64,000 nucleotides of DNA. Source: Castellaniella sp049671645 (lineage in GTDB: Bacteria > Pseudomonadota > Gammaproteobacteria > Burkholderiales > Burkholderiaceae_B). Shown in pieces: positions 26,126 to 34,715 of this stretch. The notes beneath the pieces are model-generated. The model was not told where the DNA came from and made no database searches. It saw nothing but the letters and a program-made list of their open reading frames with translations. The translations under genes and the position numbers were made by a program. The DNA lies in contig NZ_JBATVG010000024.1 of NCBI RefSeq assembly GCF_049671645.1, forward strand, positions 1 through 64,000, given 5' to 3'. The stretch's first letter is position 1. The number at the start of each line of letters is the position of its first letter.

Positions 26126-26610
26126 GATTGATCCTCCTGCAGCTTGATGATCTCCGCGACATACTGCAGGCAGAGCAATGCGAAACCGGCAACGACCGGC
26201 GACAGCGGCATCCACAGCGGCACGGCGGCGACGCTGGCGGTGGTCCAGCCCCCTTCCAGGGCTTCGAACAGATGCAGGCCCGTCGCCACGGTCATCACGC
26301 CGCAGAACACCAGCCCCAGCCAGGCGCCGACCTTGTCCATCCAGCGGCGCGTGCGCGGCTGCACCAGCATCTGGATGAAATCCACGCCCACGTGCCCCTT
26401 GGTCATCAGCACATAGGGGGCCCCCAGAAAGATCGCCGCCGTCGCCCCGAAAACGACCGCTTCGGTCTGCCAGATCGTGGCAGCCCGGAAGACGTAGCGC
26501 ATCAGGATCATCTGGCACACGACCAGCATGGCGAAGACCAGCAACAGCACGGACGCGACGCCGCAGGCCCGCGACAGGGCCTCGACCCAGCGTATGAAAA
26601 TTCGACTCAT
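26122..26610 (-). CDS. TRAP transporter small permease (DctQ/MatQ-type)
   Basis: This 162-residue protein has four hydrophobic segments and the DctQ pattern (MRYVFRAATIWQTEAVVFGA, then YVLMTKGHVGVDFI). It forms the membrane complex with the downstream large permease and is coupled to it by a four-base overlap. It lies 67 bases after the receptor gene. Its malonate assignment rests on operon context only. Confidence 0.88.
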   Translation of the reverse strand: MSRIFIRWVEALSRACGVASVLLLVFAMLVVCQMILMRYVFRAATIWQTEAVVFGATAAIFLGAPYVLMTKGHVGVDFIQMLVQPRTRRWMDKVGAWLGLVFCGVMTVATGLHLFEALEGGWTTASVAAVPLWMPLSPVVAGFALLCLQYVAEIIKLQEDQS

Positions 26611-26677
26611 GCGACCTCCCGGTGTCGCTTCAGCAGCAGGGCCGGCGCCGGATACGCCCGGCGCCGGCCCCGTCCCT

Positions 26678-27679
26678 TTACTGGACGGCCAGCGCCTTCT
26701 TCAGCAAGACATCGCCGCCCGGCACCTTTTCGGCGAACTGCCGGTAGGACGAGTGCTTGGCGATACTCATCCAGGCCTGATAGTCCTCGGGCGTCATGGT
26801 CACGACCTCCACACCCGCCTTGGTGTAGATATCGCGCATTTTCTGCTCGCCTTTCTTGGCTTCCGCGGTGAAGTAGTCTTCCGCCTTCCGGGCGGCGGCC
26901 AGGATCGCCTCGCGCTGCTTGGGCTCCAGCCGGTCAAAGACCTTCTTCGACATCAGCACCGGTTCGTACATGAACCAGAGGGCGTTATCCCCCGGCGCGG
27001 TCAGGCACTTGGTCTGCTCGTACAGCCGATACGACACGAAACTGTCGTTGGACGTATTGGCGGCATCCAGCACGCCCGTCTGCATGGCCGAATACACTTC
27101 GGACGAAGGCATCGAGGAGATCGACGCCCCGGCCGCCGCCAGCATCTGCTCGAATGCGGGGCCCGCCGCCCGGATCACCTGTCCCTTGATCGTGTCGGGT
27201 CCGGTAATGCAATGCTTCTTGGACGCGAACCCGCCCGCCAGCCACGCATCGGCGATCACCACGGCGCCCTGCTTCTCGACCAGCGCCTTGATGTCCTTCA
27301 TGAAATTGGATTGATTCAAACGCTGCGCATGGTCATAGTTGCGCACCAGTCCCGGCATGAGCGTGGCCGAGAACTGCGGCACCCGGCCCGAGGCATAGTC
27401 CAGCGGAAAGGCGGCCATATCCAGCTGGCCGCGCGTCAGCGCGCCCCACTGCTCGGTCGCCTTGTACAAGGAAGAAGATGGAAAGACCTGGATCTTCAGC
27501 CCCACGTTGGCGGCCTCGACCTCTCGGGCGATGATCTGCACCATTTCATCCCGCGGATCGCCTTGTCCGCCCGGAAACTGGTGTGAGGCCCGCAGCGTGG
27601 TATCGGCCAGGGCCGATCCAGAGCCAGCCGCCAGGGCGAATCCCAGCGCGGCGCACAGCATGTGTCGCTTCATCATCAT
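26678..27679 (-). CDS. TRAP transporter periplasmic receptor (DctP/MatP-type)
   Basis: This 333-residue secreted receptor has a Sec-type signal peptide (MMMKRHMLCAALGFALAAGSG, cleavage near SALA-DT). DctP-family features include LRASHQFPGGQGDPRDEMVQ and the conserved Arg-containing segment KGQVIRAAGPAFEQMLAAAG. Three tandem ATG codons follow an AGGAG site, so the exact start is uncertain by two residues. It follows matB by about 90 bases, placing substrate capture next to malonyl-CoA synthesis. Confidence 0.9.
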   Translation of the reverse strand: MMMKRHMLCAALGFALAAGSGSALADTTLRASHQFPGGQGDPRDEMVQIIAREVEAANVGLKIQVFPSSSLYKATEQWGALTRGQLDMAAFPLDYASGRVPQFSATLMPGLVRNYDHAQRLNQSNFMKDIKALVEKQGAVVIADAWLAGGFASKKHCITGPDTIKGQVIRAAGPAFEQMLAAAGASISSMPSSEVYSAMQTGVLDAANTSNDSFVSYRLYEQTKCLTAPGDNALWFMYEPVLMSKKVFDRLEPKQREAILAAARKAEDYFTAEAKKGEQKMRDIYTKAGVEVVTMTPEDYQAWMSIAKHSSYRQFAEKVPGGDVLLKKALAVQ

Positions 27680-27768
27680 GTTGTCTCCTGATTATTAGTC
27701 GTCGTGTCTCTTTCCGCACCCTCCCGGATCCGGCTTGCCTCATGAGCGGCCGAGCGTCCTCCTTGTCG

Positions 27769-29310
27769 TCAATGCTGGCCTGTGTACTGCTGCCGCAGCA
27801 CGTTTTTCTGGACCTTCCCCATGGCATTGCGCGGCAGCGCATCAGCCACATGGATCTGCTTGGGCACCTTGAAATTCGCCAGCCCGATCTTCAGATCGGC
27901 CAGCATGGCCTGCGTATCGACCGCCGCCCCTGCCCTGGGCACGACCACGGCCACGACGGCCTCGCCGAAGTCCGCATGCGGAATGCCGATCACGGCGGAT
28001 TCCTGGATGCCGGGCATGGCGTCGATGACCATCTCGATCTCCTTGGGATAGACGTTGTAGCCGCCCGTGATGATCAAATCCTTGCTGCGCCCGACAATGC
28101 TCAGATAATCGTCGGGAATCCCCGCGCCGCCCAGCGCACCGATGTCGCCGGTGCGAAACCAGCCGTCGGGCGTGAATTCCTGGCGCGTCTTTTCCGGCAT
28201 GCGCCAGTAACCCGCGAAGACATTGGGGCCGCGCACCTGGACATGCCCGGGCTCGCCCACGGGCACGGCCATGTCCGCATCGTCGACCACCCGAACGGTG
28301 ATTCCCGGCAATGCCGGCCCGACCGTGCCCGGCAGGCGCTCGCCGCGCGCCGGATCATAGGGATTGGAGGCGATCATGCCGGTCTCGCTCATGCCATAGC
28401 GTTCCAGGATGGTCATGCCGCTGCGCGCCTGGAATTCGCGGAACGTATCGACCAGCAGGGGCGCGGACCCGGAGATGAAGAGCCGCATGTTGCTGCAGGC
28501 TTCGCGATCGAAACGGGCATCCGCCAGCAATCGCACGTAATACGTCGGCACGCCCATCATCAGGGTGCAGCGCGGCAGGTAATGCAGCGCCCGATCCACG
28601 TCCAGCCTGGGCAGCCAGATCATGCGGGCGCCGGCCAGCAGGGCGCCGTGGGACGCCACGAACAGGCCATGCACGTGGAAGATCGGCAGCATGTGCAGCA
28701 GCACGTCGTCGGATCGCCAACCCCAGTACGCTTTCAGCGTCAAGGCATTGGAGGCCAGATTGGCATGGGTGAGCATGGCCCCCTTGCTGCGGCCCGTCGT
28801 GCCTGAGGTATACAGGATCGCGGCCAGATCATCGGGCGCGTTGCGTGCCGTCTCGAACACGGGACCGTGCCCGGCAGCGGCCTGCATCAGGCTGCCCTGC
28901 CCGTCGGCGTTCAGGGTGAAGACGCGGGCGGCCCCCTTGCGATGCGCCAGCGGCTCGCACCAGACGCGGGCGCTCTCCGAACAGACCACCACTGCCGGTT
29001 CGGCATCCTCCAGGAAATACGTGACCTCGGCCTCGTGATAGGCGGTATTGAGCGGCAGATAGACCAGGCCCGCCCGCAGGGTGGCCAGATACAGCATCAG
29101 GGCTTCCGGCGACTTGTCCACCTGGACGGCCACCCTGGAACCCGCGGCCACGTCCAGGGAACGCAGCAGATTGGCCATCCGGCCGCTCAGCTCGTCGATA
29201 TCCCGCCAACTGTAGGTGCGTTCGGGCGTTTCGATCGCCACCGCCTGACGATCCGCCGGAAAGCCGGACTGCAGGATCACATAAAGGTTGGCATTGGATT
29301 CCAAGTTCAT
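27769..29310 (-). CDS. matB: Malonyl-CoA synthetase (malonate-CoA ligase)
   Basis: This 513-residue ANL-family adenylate-forming enzyme converts malonate, CoA and ATP to malonyl-CoA. The P-loop-like motif LYTSGTTGRSKGAMLTHANL (about 163-182) and the hinge/C-terminal lysine region GYNVYPKEIE and NAMGKVQKNVLR are intact. MLPIFHVHGLFVA resembles known MatB proteins. The start at 29310 overlaps the upstream hydratase stop by four bases. Adjacent matA makes the malonate-specific call strong compared with other acyl-CoA ligases. Confidence 0.9.
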   Translation of the reverse strand: MNLESNANLYVILQSGFPADRQAVAIETPERTYSWRDIDELSGRMANLLRSLDVAAGSRVAVQVDKSPEALMLYLATLRAGLVYLPLNTAYHEAEVTYFLEDAEPAVVVCSESARVWCEPLAHRKGAARVFTLNADGQGSLMQAAAGHGPVFETARNAPDDLAAILYTSGTTGRSKGAMLTHANLASNALTLKAYWGWRSDDVLLHMLPIFHVHGLFVASHGALLAGARMIWLPRLDVDRALHYLPRCTLMMGVPTYYVRLLADARFDREACSNMRLFISGSAPLLVDTFREFQARSGMTILERYGMSETGMIASNPYDPARGERLPGTVGPALPGITVRVVDDADMAVPVGEPGHVQVRGPNVFAGYWRMPEKTRQEFTPDGWFRTGDIGALGGAGIPDDYLSIVGRSKDLIITGGYNVYPKEIEMVIDAMPGIQESAVIGIPHADFGEAVVAVVVPRAGAAVDTQAMLADLKIGLANFKVPKQIHVADALPRNAMGKVQKNVLRQQYTGQH

Positions 29311-30113
29311 TCTCCTTTGAAAACCGGAGGGCGCCTGTCCAGGAAGGCCCGCACGCCTTCCTGGTGATCGTGCCCGGACGCATAGCCGAAGCATGCCTGC
29401 CATTCGGCATCCGTCAATGGCGGGTTTCCGGCGCCCAGGCGCGCCGCCATGCGTTTGTTCAAGCGCGCGGCCTGCGGCGCTCCCGCGCACAGACGGGCCA
29501 CCGTGGCGGCTTGTTCGGAGTCCAGTCCGGCGGCGTCGACGACCCGGGTCAGCAAGCCCTTGGACAGAGCTTCCCGCGCATCGAACACCCGGCCTTCCAG
29601 CAGGATTTCCAGAGTGACGGCACGGCCCGCCAGCGCCAGCAAGCCCCGCATTTCGTCGGGCGCCATGGGAAAGCCCAGCCGATTGATCGGCGCGCCGAAA
29701 CGCGCATCGTGCGTGGCCAGGCGCAGATCGCACACGCTGGCGATCTCCAGCCCGCCGCCGACGCAGACCCCTTCGATGACGGCCAGAACAGGATGGATAC
29801 AGCGGGCAATCGCCTGCAAGGCCGGGGCGATGGTGAGTCGGTGATAGGCCTGCACCCGATCCGGGTCGGAGCGCACCTCGGGAAACTCCCGGATGTCGGC
29901 TCCCGCCGCAAAATGCCCGCCGACCCCGCGGACGACAACGCAGCGCAGACCGGTATCCGCCGACAGCGCCGTGAACGCCTGCGCCAGTTCGCGCCACATG
30001 GACACGGTGATGGCATTCAGGCGCCCTGGATGATCCAGCAAGACGGTGGCGACCGGCCCGGCCCGCTGCACGCGGATGCAACCCGCAGCGCGGGCATCCC
30101 GTGCTACAGCCAT
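29307..30113 (-). CDS. Enoyl-CoA hydratase/isomerase family protein within the malonate operon
   Basis: This 268-residue crotonase-fold protein shows the oxyanion-hole regions VVVRGVGGHFAAGADIREF (about 58-77) and IEGVCVGGGLEIASVCDLRL (about 107-126). A Glu at the GGGLEIAS site is compatible with hydratase chemistry. It sits between matA (10-base overlap) and matB (4-base overlap), so it is translationally coupled to both. Malonate use via malonyl-CoA does not require such an enzyme, so its role is unexplained; it may act on a methylmalonyl- or hydroxyacyl-CoA side product. Confidence 0.87.
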   Translation of the reverse strand: MAVARDARAAGCIRVQRAGPVATVLLDHPGRLNAITVSMWRELAQAFTALSADTGLRCVVVRGVGGHFAAGADIREFPEVRSDPDRVQAYHRLTIAPALQAIARCIHPVLAVIEGVCVGGGLEIASVCDLRLATHDARFGAPINRLGFPMAPDEMRGLLALAGRAVTLEILLEGRVFDAREALSKGLLTRVVDAAGLDSEQAATVARLCAGAPQAARLNKRMAARLGAGNPPLTDAEWQACFGYASGHDHQEGVRAFLDRRPPVFKGE

Positions 30114-31453
30114 TGCACCCCCCGCGAGATCCGGGGTTTGCCCGCCGCCAGGCGCGCCCGGTTCTCATCCAGTTGATCGGGTTCATACAGGTAATTCACC
30201 ATCAGGCCGCAGGACTGATCCAGCCCTTTGGCCGACCGGTCGGCGGCCCAATTCAATCGCTCGATCCGCGCGCCATTGCCCAGATGGAAACGAGCCACCG
30301 GGTCCAGCGGATCCCCGCCGCGCAACTGCCGCAGATAATGCGCGGCCAGCCTCAGGCCGGTCCGGCGCACCGATTCGGGCCCCGCCCCGGACGCAGCGGC
30401 GCGCAGGCGATCGACCCAGCGGGCGCCCGCCTCCGGATCCTGGGCGGCCGCCTGCCGCTCGGTCTTGTCGGCCAGGGATTCCTGGATCTCGGCGCCGCCG
30501 CGTTTGCCCAGCCAATCGGCAAACCCCGGGATGGGTGACAACGTGGCGAACGATTTGAGCCTCGGCAATTCGGACAACAACTCCTCGATCACGCGCTTGA
30601 GGAGGAAATTGCCGAAGCTGATCCCGCGCAAGCCCCTCTGGGTGTTGGAAATGGAGTAGAAGATCGCCCACCGGGCCTTGCCCAGATCCGCCAGCGGGCG
30701 GCCCGGATCGATCAAGGCCTGCACGTCGGCGGCCATCTGCTCGGCAAAGGCCACCTCGACGAAGATCAGCGGCACATCGCTCATCCGCGGGTGGAAAAAC
30801 GCATAGCAGCGACGGTCGGCAGCCACGCGGCGGCGCATATCGTCCCAGGAGCGGATTTCATGCACGGCTTCGTACTGGATCAGTTTTTCCAGCAAAGACG
30901 CCGGGGAATCCCAATTGATGTGGTGCAGTTCCAGCATGCCCACGTCGAACCAGTTCGACAACAGCACCGCCAGTTCTTGTTCCAGCGCCGACACGCCCGC
31001 CACCTGATTGCGCCATCGCAGCATGTCCGCCCGCAGTTCCACCATCAAGGCCAGCCGATCGCTTTCGGCATACAGACGGCGAAACAACCGGCTGCTGTGA
31101 TCCGCGTGCGGTTCCAGCCCGATACCGGCATGCACCAGACCCGCCAACAGACAGCGCCGCTCATCCGCGTCGGCGGCCAGGTAACGGTCCGCCCATTGCC
31201 GCGCCAGGCGATTCGCCGCGCTATCGGTGAGCGTGGCCTCGTAGAGCGCACGCAAGGCGGCCGGATCGGGCAGATGATCCCGATCCAGCCAGCGATTCAA
31301 GCGCCCCAGCAAGCCGGCCGCGCGGGGCGATGCCTCGGGGGCGGGCTGCCGGGCAGCGGCATCCGCTGTAGAAACGGCCGCGACGGCGTCACGGCCCGAC
31401 GCCGCATCCCGGGCCGGCGCGGCCGCCCCGGCCCAGGGGCTCGATCCGCTCAT
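30104..31453 (-). CDS. matA: Malonyl-CoA decarboxylase
   Basis: This 449-residue enzyme decarboxylates malonyl-CoA to acetyl-CoA. It has an N-terminal helical domain and a C-terminal GNAT-like catalytic domain. MCD hallmarks are FFHPRMSDVPLIFVEVAF, ISNTQRGLRGISFGNFLLK, FATLSPIPGF and the late His in VARFHLGNGA. Its first 65 residues are Ala-rich and low-complexity. It overlaps the GntR gene upstream by four bases and the hydratase gene downstream by ten, showing a tight operon. Confidence 0.93.
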   Translation of the reverse strand: MSGSSPWAGAAAPARDAASGRDAVAAVSTADAAARQPAPEASPRAAGLLGRLNRWLDRDHLPDPAALRALYEATLTDSAANRLARQWADRYLAADADERRCLLAGLVHAGIGLEPHADHSSRLFRRLYAESDRLALMVELRADMLRWRNQVAGVSALEQELAVLLSNWFDVGMLELHHINWDSPASLLEKLIQYEAVHEIRSWDDMRRRVAADRRCYAFFHPRMSDVPLIFVEVAFAEQMAADVQALIDPGRPLADLGKARWAIFYSISNTQRGLRGISFGNFLLKRVIEELLSELPRLKSFATLSPIPGFADWLGKRGGAEIQESLADKTERQAAAQDPEAGARWVDRLRAAASGAGPESVRRTGLRLAAHYLRQLRGGDPLDPVARFHLGNGARIERLNWAADRSAKGLDQSCGLMVNYLYEPDQLDENRARLAAGKPRISRGVQWL

Positions 31454-32166
31454 GATGATTCCCCCGACAGGACGGGATCGGAGACCGGCAGATCCGGTGA
31501 CGCGGCGGGATCTTCCTGCCGGGCCAGCGCCCGCAGGGCATCGAGCTGTCGCATCAGGTGCTTGCGCGTGATGGCATCCGCGCCCTCCGGGTCCCGGGCC
31601 TTCAGCGCCGCGAAGATCGCCAGGTGTTCCGCGCAGGATTCGCGCACGCGCCCCGGATAGCTGAGGCTGCGATGGCGCGACAGGCTGAGCACCTGGCGCA
31701 GATTGTCGATCAGGTCCGACAGCCAGCGATTGTCGGCCAATTTCTGGATGGCCTCGTGGATGCGGGCATTGGCCGCGTAATAGTCGTCGATGGAATCCAG
31801 TTCGGCGAAATGCCGCAGGTCATGATGCAGCGTTTCCAGTCGCTGCAGATCGGCCTGCGTGACCTTGCTGGCGGCCTCGTAGGCGCAGCGCCCTTCCAGC
31901 ATCGCCATCAAAGGAAAGATGTTCTCCAGGTCGCGAGCCGACAGTTCGTTGACGAAGCAGCCCCGGCGCGGCTCCAGCCGTAACAAGCCTTCGGCGACCA
32001 GCACTTTCAGGGCCTCGCGCAGCGGCGTGCGGGAAATGCCCAACACATCCGTCAGATGGACCTCGTCGATCCAGGCGCCCGACCGCAGTTCGCCAGCCTG
32101 GATCATGCCCCGCAGGCGATCCGCCACTTCCTGATAAAGAATCTTCTGGATGATTCTGGCCGCCAT
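31450..32166 (-). CDS. matR: GntR/FCD regulator of the malonate operon (MatR-like)
   Basis: This 238-residue regulator has an N-terminal winged helix (LRSGAWIDEVHLTDVLGISR, then TPLREALKVLVAEGLL) and a C-terminal FCD helical domain (about 95-225). As the first gene of the malonate operon it should regulate itself and the whole unit, with malonate or malonyl-CoA as probable signal, as reported for rhizobial MatR. A perfect AT-rich palindrome lies at the predicted transcription start. Symbol by context and family. Confidence 0.85.
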   Translation of the reverse strand: MAARIIQKILYQEVADRLRGMIQAGELRSGAWIDEVHLTDVLGISRTPLREALKVLVAEGLLRLEPRRGCFVNELSARDLENIFPLMAMLEGRCAYEAASKVTQADLQRLETLHHDLRHFAELDSIDDYYAANARIHEAIQKLADNRWLSDLIDNLRQVLSLSRHRSLSYPGRVRESCAEHLAIFAALKARDPEGADAITRKHLMRQLDALRALARQEDPAASPDLPVSDPVLSGESS

Positions 32167-32196
32167 CGGGGTCTCCCGCGCAGTATCTGGAAATTA

Positions 32197-32211
32197 ATAA
32201 TTCATAATTAT
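32197..32211. promoter_or_regulatory. Palindromic operator of the malonate operon
   Basis: ATAATTCATAATTAT is a perfect dyad of six-base arms around CAT. It lies just downstream of the -10 box, over the predicted start site, in a strikingly AT-rich patch. The CAT centre is the same as in the palindrome at 7337-7353. Confidence 0.6.
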
Positions 32212-32215
32212 GGAC

Positions 32216-32244
32216 AGCATAAGCACGGCCATCTTCGCAGACAA
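32216..32244 (-). promoter_or_regulatory. Sigma70 promoter of the malonate operon
   Basis: Minus-strand TTGTCT (32239-32244) and TATGCT (32216-32221) are separated by 17 bases, with the operator immediately downstream. Confidence 0.5.
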
Positions 32245-32288
32245 CCTAGGTTATCCCTGATGCGCCCGGACCGGCGGAAGAGCGACGG

Positions 32289-33065
32289 TCATCGGGCCGC
32301 GCGCCGGAACACCAGACGATCGGCCGTCGAGGCCTCATCGGCATAGTGGTAGCCGTCCGCCGCGAACCCCTGCAAGCCGGCCACCCGCTTGACGTGATGG
32401 TTGATGACGTAGCGCGCCATCAGCCCCCGCGCCCGCTTGGCATGGAAGCTGATGACCTTCCAGACGCCGTTCTTTTCATCCTGGAAGACGCACTCGACCA
32501 CGCGGGCCTGCAGCGTCTTCCGGTCCACGGCCTTGAAGTATTCCTGCGAGGCCAGGTTCAGCAGCACCCGTTCGCCCGACAGGGCATCCAGGCGGCGGTT
32601 GAGCTCCTGCGCGATCCGCGCGCCCCAGAATTCATACAGGGTATGGCCGCGCGCGGTCCTCAGCCGGGTCCCCATTTCCAGGCGGTAGGGCTGGATCAGG
32701 TCCAGCGGACGCAGCACGCCGTAGAGGCCGCTGAGGATGGCTAGGTGGTCCTGCGCCCAGGCCAGACGGGCGTCGGACAGTTCCGCCGCCCGCAATCCTT
32801 CGTAGACATCGCCGTTGAAGGCCAGCGCCGCCTGCCGGGCATGCCGCGCATCGGGCGCATCGACCCAGGCGGCATACCGATCCGCATTCAGGCGGGCCAG
32901 CGCATCGGACAGGCTCATCAAGTCCGCCAGATCCCCTGCCGACAAGGCCTGCATCACGCCCACCAGCTCGCGCGCATCCGCCGGGAACACCGGCAAGGAG
33001 TGCTGCGTGGTACGCACCGGCGAGTCATAGTCCAGCTTTTTCGCCGGTGACAAAACCATCAACAT
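32289..33065 (-). CDS. yaaA: Peroxide stress protein YaaA (UPF0246/DUF328)
   Basis: This 258-residue protein begins MLMVLSPAKKLDYDSP, the family signature, and contains YEFWGARIAQELNR and LNLASQEYFKAV. In E. coli YaaA limits free iron and oxidative damage and binds DNA. The start at 33065 follows AGGAGTCTCCC; longer readings add an unrelated leader. It is a single gene downstream of bdhA on the same strand with a 96-base gap. Confidence 0.94.
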   Translation of the reverse strand: MLMVLSPAKKLDYDSPVRTTQHSLPVFPADARELVGVMQALSAGDLADLMSLSDALARLNADRYAAWVDAPDARHARQAALAFNGDVYEGLRAAELSDARLAWAQDHLAILSGLYGVLRPLDLIQPYRLEMGTRLRTARGHTLYEFWGARIAQELNRRLDALSGERVLLNLASQEYFKAVDRKTLQARVVECVFQDEKNGVWKVISFHAKRARGLMARYVINHHVKRVAGLQGFAADGYHYADEASTADRLVFRRAAR

Positions 33066-33161
33066 GGGAGACTCCTGTGCATGAACGACAACGGCGACAG
33101 CATAAGCCATCGCCGCGAGAAACACCCGGGCCGGATCACATCGGCCCGATCAGCTCATCGA

Positions 33162-33944
33162 TCAGCGCGCAGTCCAGCCGCCATCGATGGACAGGGTGGT
33201 TCCCGTCATCTGCGCGGCCGCATCCGAGGCGATGAATACGGCCGCCTGCCCCAGCTGCTGCGGGGTCACGAACTGCAGGGACGGCTGTTTTTCGGCCAGC
33301 AGGTCGCGGGCCGCGTCTTCGATGCTGAGGCTTTTCTTTTCAGCCAGCGCCTGGATCTGCTTTTCCACCAGCGGCGTGCGCACCCAGCCCGGGCAGATGG
33401 CGTTGCAGGTGACGCCGGTGCCGGCATTTTCCAGCGCCGTGACCTTGGTCAAGCCCACCACCCCGTGTTTGGCCGCCACATAGGCGGATTTATTCACCGA
33501 AGCCACCAGGCCATGGGCCGAGGCGATATTGATGACACGCCCGAATTTCTGCTTTTTCATAACCGGCAGAGCGGCTGCCGTGCAATGAAAGACGGCCGAC
33601 AGGTTCAGCGCGATGATGGCATTCCATTTATCGACGGGAAAATCCTCGACCAGGTCGGTGTGCTGGATGCCGGCATTGTTCACCAGGATGTCGATGCCGC
33701 CCAATGCCTTGATCGACTGAGCGATGAAGTCCCGCGCAGCCTGGGCATCCATCAGGTCGGCGTTCAGATAGACGGCCTTGACGCCGAAATCCTTTTCCAG
33801 CCCGGCGCGTTCCCGTTCGATCGCGTCCGCATCCCCGAACCCATTGATCACCAGATCGGCCCCCTGGCGGGCCAGTTCCTGGGCGATGGCCAGGCCGATG
33901 CCGCTGGTGGATCCGGTGACGACTGCTTTTTTGCCTTTGAGCAT
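33162..33944 (-). CDS. bdhA: D-3-hydroxybutyrate dehydrogenase
   Basis: This 260-residue SDR interconverts 3-hydroxybutyrate and acetoacetate with NAD, a step in polyhydroxybutyrate use. It has TGSTSGIGLA (10-19), NNAGIQH, the catalytic Ser in IASAHGLVAS and YVAAKHGV (Tyr-x3-Lys). The GIQHTDLVEDFP and PGWVRTPLVEKQI segments match characterised bacterial BdhA proteins. It ends at GGWTAR. It is divergent from the fluoride riboswitch/crcB unit. Confidence 0.93.
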   Translation of the reverse strand: MLKGKKAVVTGSTSGIGLAIAQELARQGADLVINGFGDADAIERERAGLEKDFGVKAVYLNADLMDAQAARDFIAQSIKALGGIDILVNNAGIQHTDLVEDFPVDKWNAIIALNLSAVFHCTAAALPVMKKQKFGRVINIASAHGLVASVNKSAYVAAKHGVVGLTKVTALENAGTGVTCNAICPGWVRTPLVEKQIQALAEKKSLSIEDAARDLLAEKQPSLQFVTPQQLGQAAVFIASDAAAQMTGTTLSIDGGWTAR

Positions 33945-34014
33945 GAGACGACTCCTTCAGGAATAGTGCATAAAGAGACTGGATTCAGTGTAACGCGCCG
34001 TCCTGACGGCTGCC

Positions 34015-34044
34015 TTGCGGCACTTGCGAAGCGGCTGTTACTAT
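34015..34044 (+). promoter_or_regulatory. Promoter of the fluoride riboswitch/crcB unit
   Basis: TTGCGG (34015-34020) and TACTAT (34039-34044) are 18 bases apart. The predicted start, about 34051, lies just before the aptamer. Confidence 0.5.
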
Positions 34045-34053
34045 CGACTTCGA

Positions 34054-34107
34054 CAGGAGATGGCATTCCTCCTTGAACCGCTGCAGCCGCAGCTGATGAT
34101 GCCTACA
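34054..34107 (+). ncRNA. Fluoride riboswitch (crcB motif)
   Basis: The sequence follows the crcB consensus: GGAGATGGCAT, then TCCTCC closing the first stem, a GAACC joint, stem GCTGC/GCAGC, then TGATGATGCCTAC. The GGCAT near the 5' end can pair with ATGCC near the 3' end, the pseudoknot that forms the fluoride site. It precedes crcB, the fluoride channel gene. A terminator whose left arm overlaps the pseudoknot strand follows directly. Confidence 0.92.
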
Positions 34108-34143
34108 GGCCCTGGCTCCGACCAGGCTGTAGGCGTTCTTTTT
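34101..34143 (+). terminator. Expression-platform terminator of the fluoride riboswitch
   Basis: GCCTACAG (34101-34108) pairs with CTGTAGGC (34127-34134) and CCTGG pairs with CCAGG inside, followed by GTTCTTTTT. The left arm includes bases used by the aptamer pseudoknot, so fluoride binding should prevent termination and turn crcB on. Confidence 0.9.
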
Positions 34144-34144
34144 A

Positions 34145-34219
34145 CCGCCGGGCCGCCCCAAGGTAAAAAGCGGCCCATCGGGGGGCAGCAAGCAGGCGAA
34201 GCCTGCGCGGCGCGGGGGC
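34145..34219. repeat. Dispersed intergenic repeat, copy 2
   Basis: This has the same 19-base left end (CCGCCGGGCCGCCCCAAGG) and nearly the same right end (GCAGCAAGC, then GCGAAGCCTGCGCGGCG) as the copy at 19806-19877, with a different middle. It lies between the riboswitch terminator and the crcB start and so forms part of the crcB leader. Confidence 0.75.
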
Positions 34220-34226
34220 AATTTTT

Positions 34227-34640
34227 ATGGTCATCACTCTCATGCCTGTCTTCTATAACCCGCTGTTCGCCATCGCCGCCGGCGCGTCGGCCGGCGCCAT
34301 CCTGCGCTGGTGGCTGGGGCGCGCCCTGAACGCCTTGTTCCCGATCCTGCCGCCGGGCACCCTGGCGGCGAATCTGCTGGGCGGCTACATCATCGGCCTG
34401 GCGATCGCCATTTTCGGATCATCCCCCCATCTGTCGCCGCAGCTGCGCCTGTTCATCATCACCGGATTCTGCGGCGGCCTGACCACCTTTTCGACCTTTT
34501 CGGCCGAACTGGCCATCCTGCTGCAAGAGGGCCGCTTCGGCTGGCTGGCGACCTCCATCCTGGTTCACGTCGGCGGCTCCCTGGCCATGACGCTGCTGGG
34601 CATCGGCACTGTGGCGCTGGCCCGGATGATGACGGCCTGA
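34227..34640 (+). CDS. crcB: Fluoride efflux channel CrcB/Fluc
   Basis: This 137-residue protein has four membrane helices and works as an antiparallel dimer to export fluoride. Signature motifs are GAILRWWLGRAL (about 24-35), the Asn in GTLAANLLGGYIIG, and TGFCGGLTTFSTFSAEL with the Phe residues that line the pore. An alternative start at 34242 would shorten the N-terminus by five residues. Control by the upstream fluoride riboswitch is expected. Confidence 0.96.
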   Translation: MVITLMPVFYNPLFAIAAGASAGAILRWWLGRALNALFPILPPGTLAANLLGGYIIGLAIAIFGSSPHLSPQLRLFIITGFCGGLTTFSTFSAELAILLQEGRFGWLATSILVHVGGSLAMTLLGIGTVALARMMTA

Positions 34641-34715
34641 GCCGCCCTCATCCGCACGAGCCACCCCACAGGCTCGAGCCCGGCGCGGGGAAGCCCCCGC
34701 CAGGCCCCGGATGGC

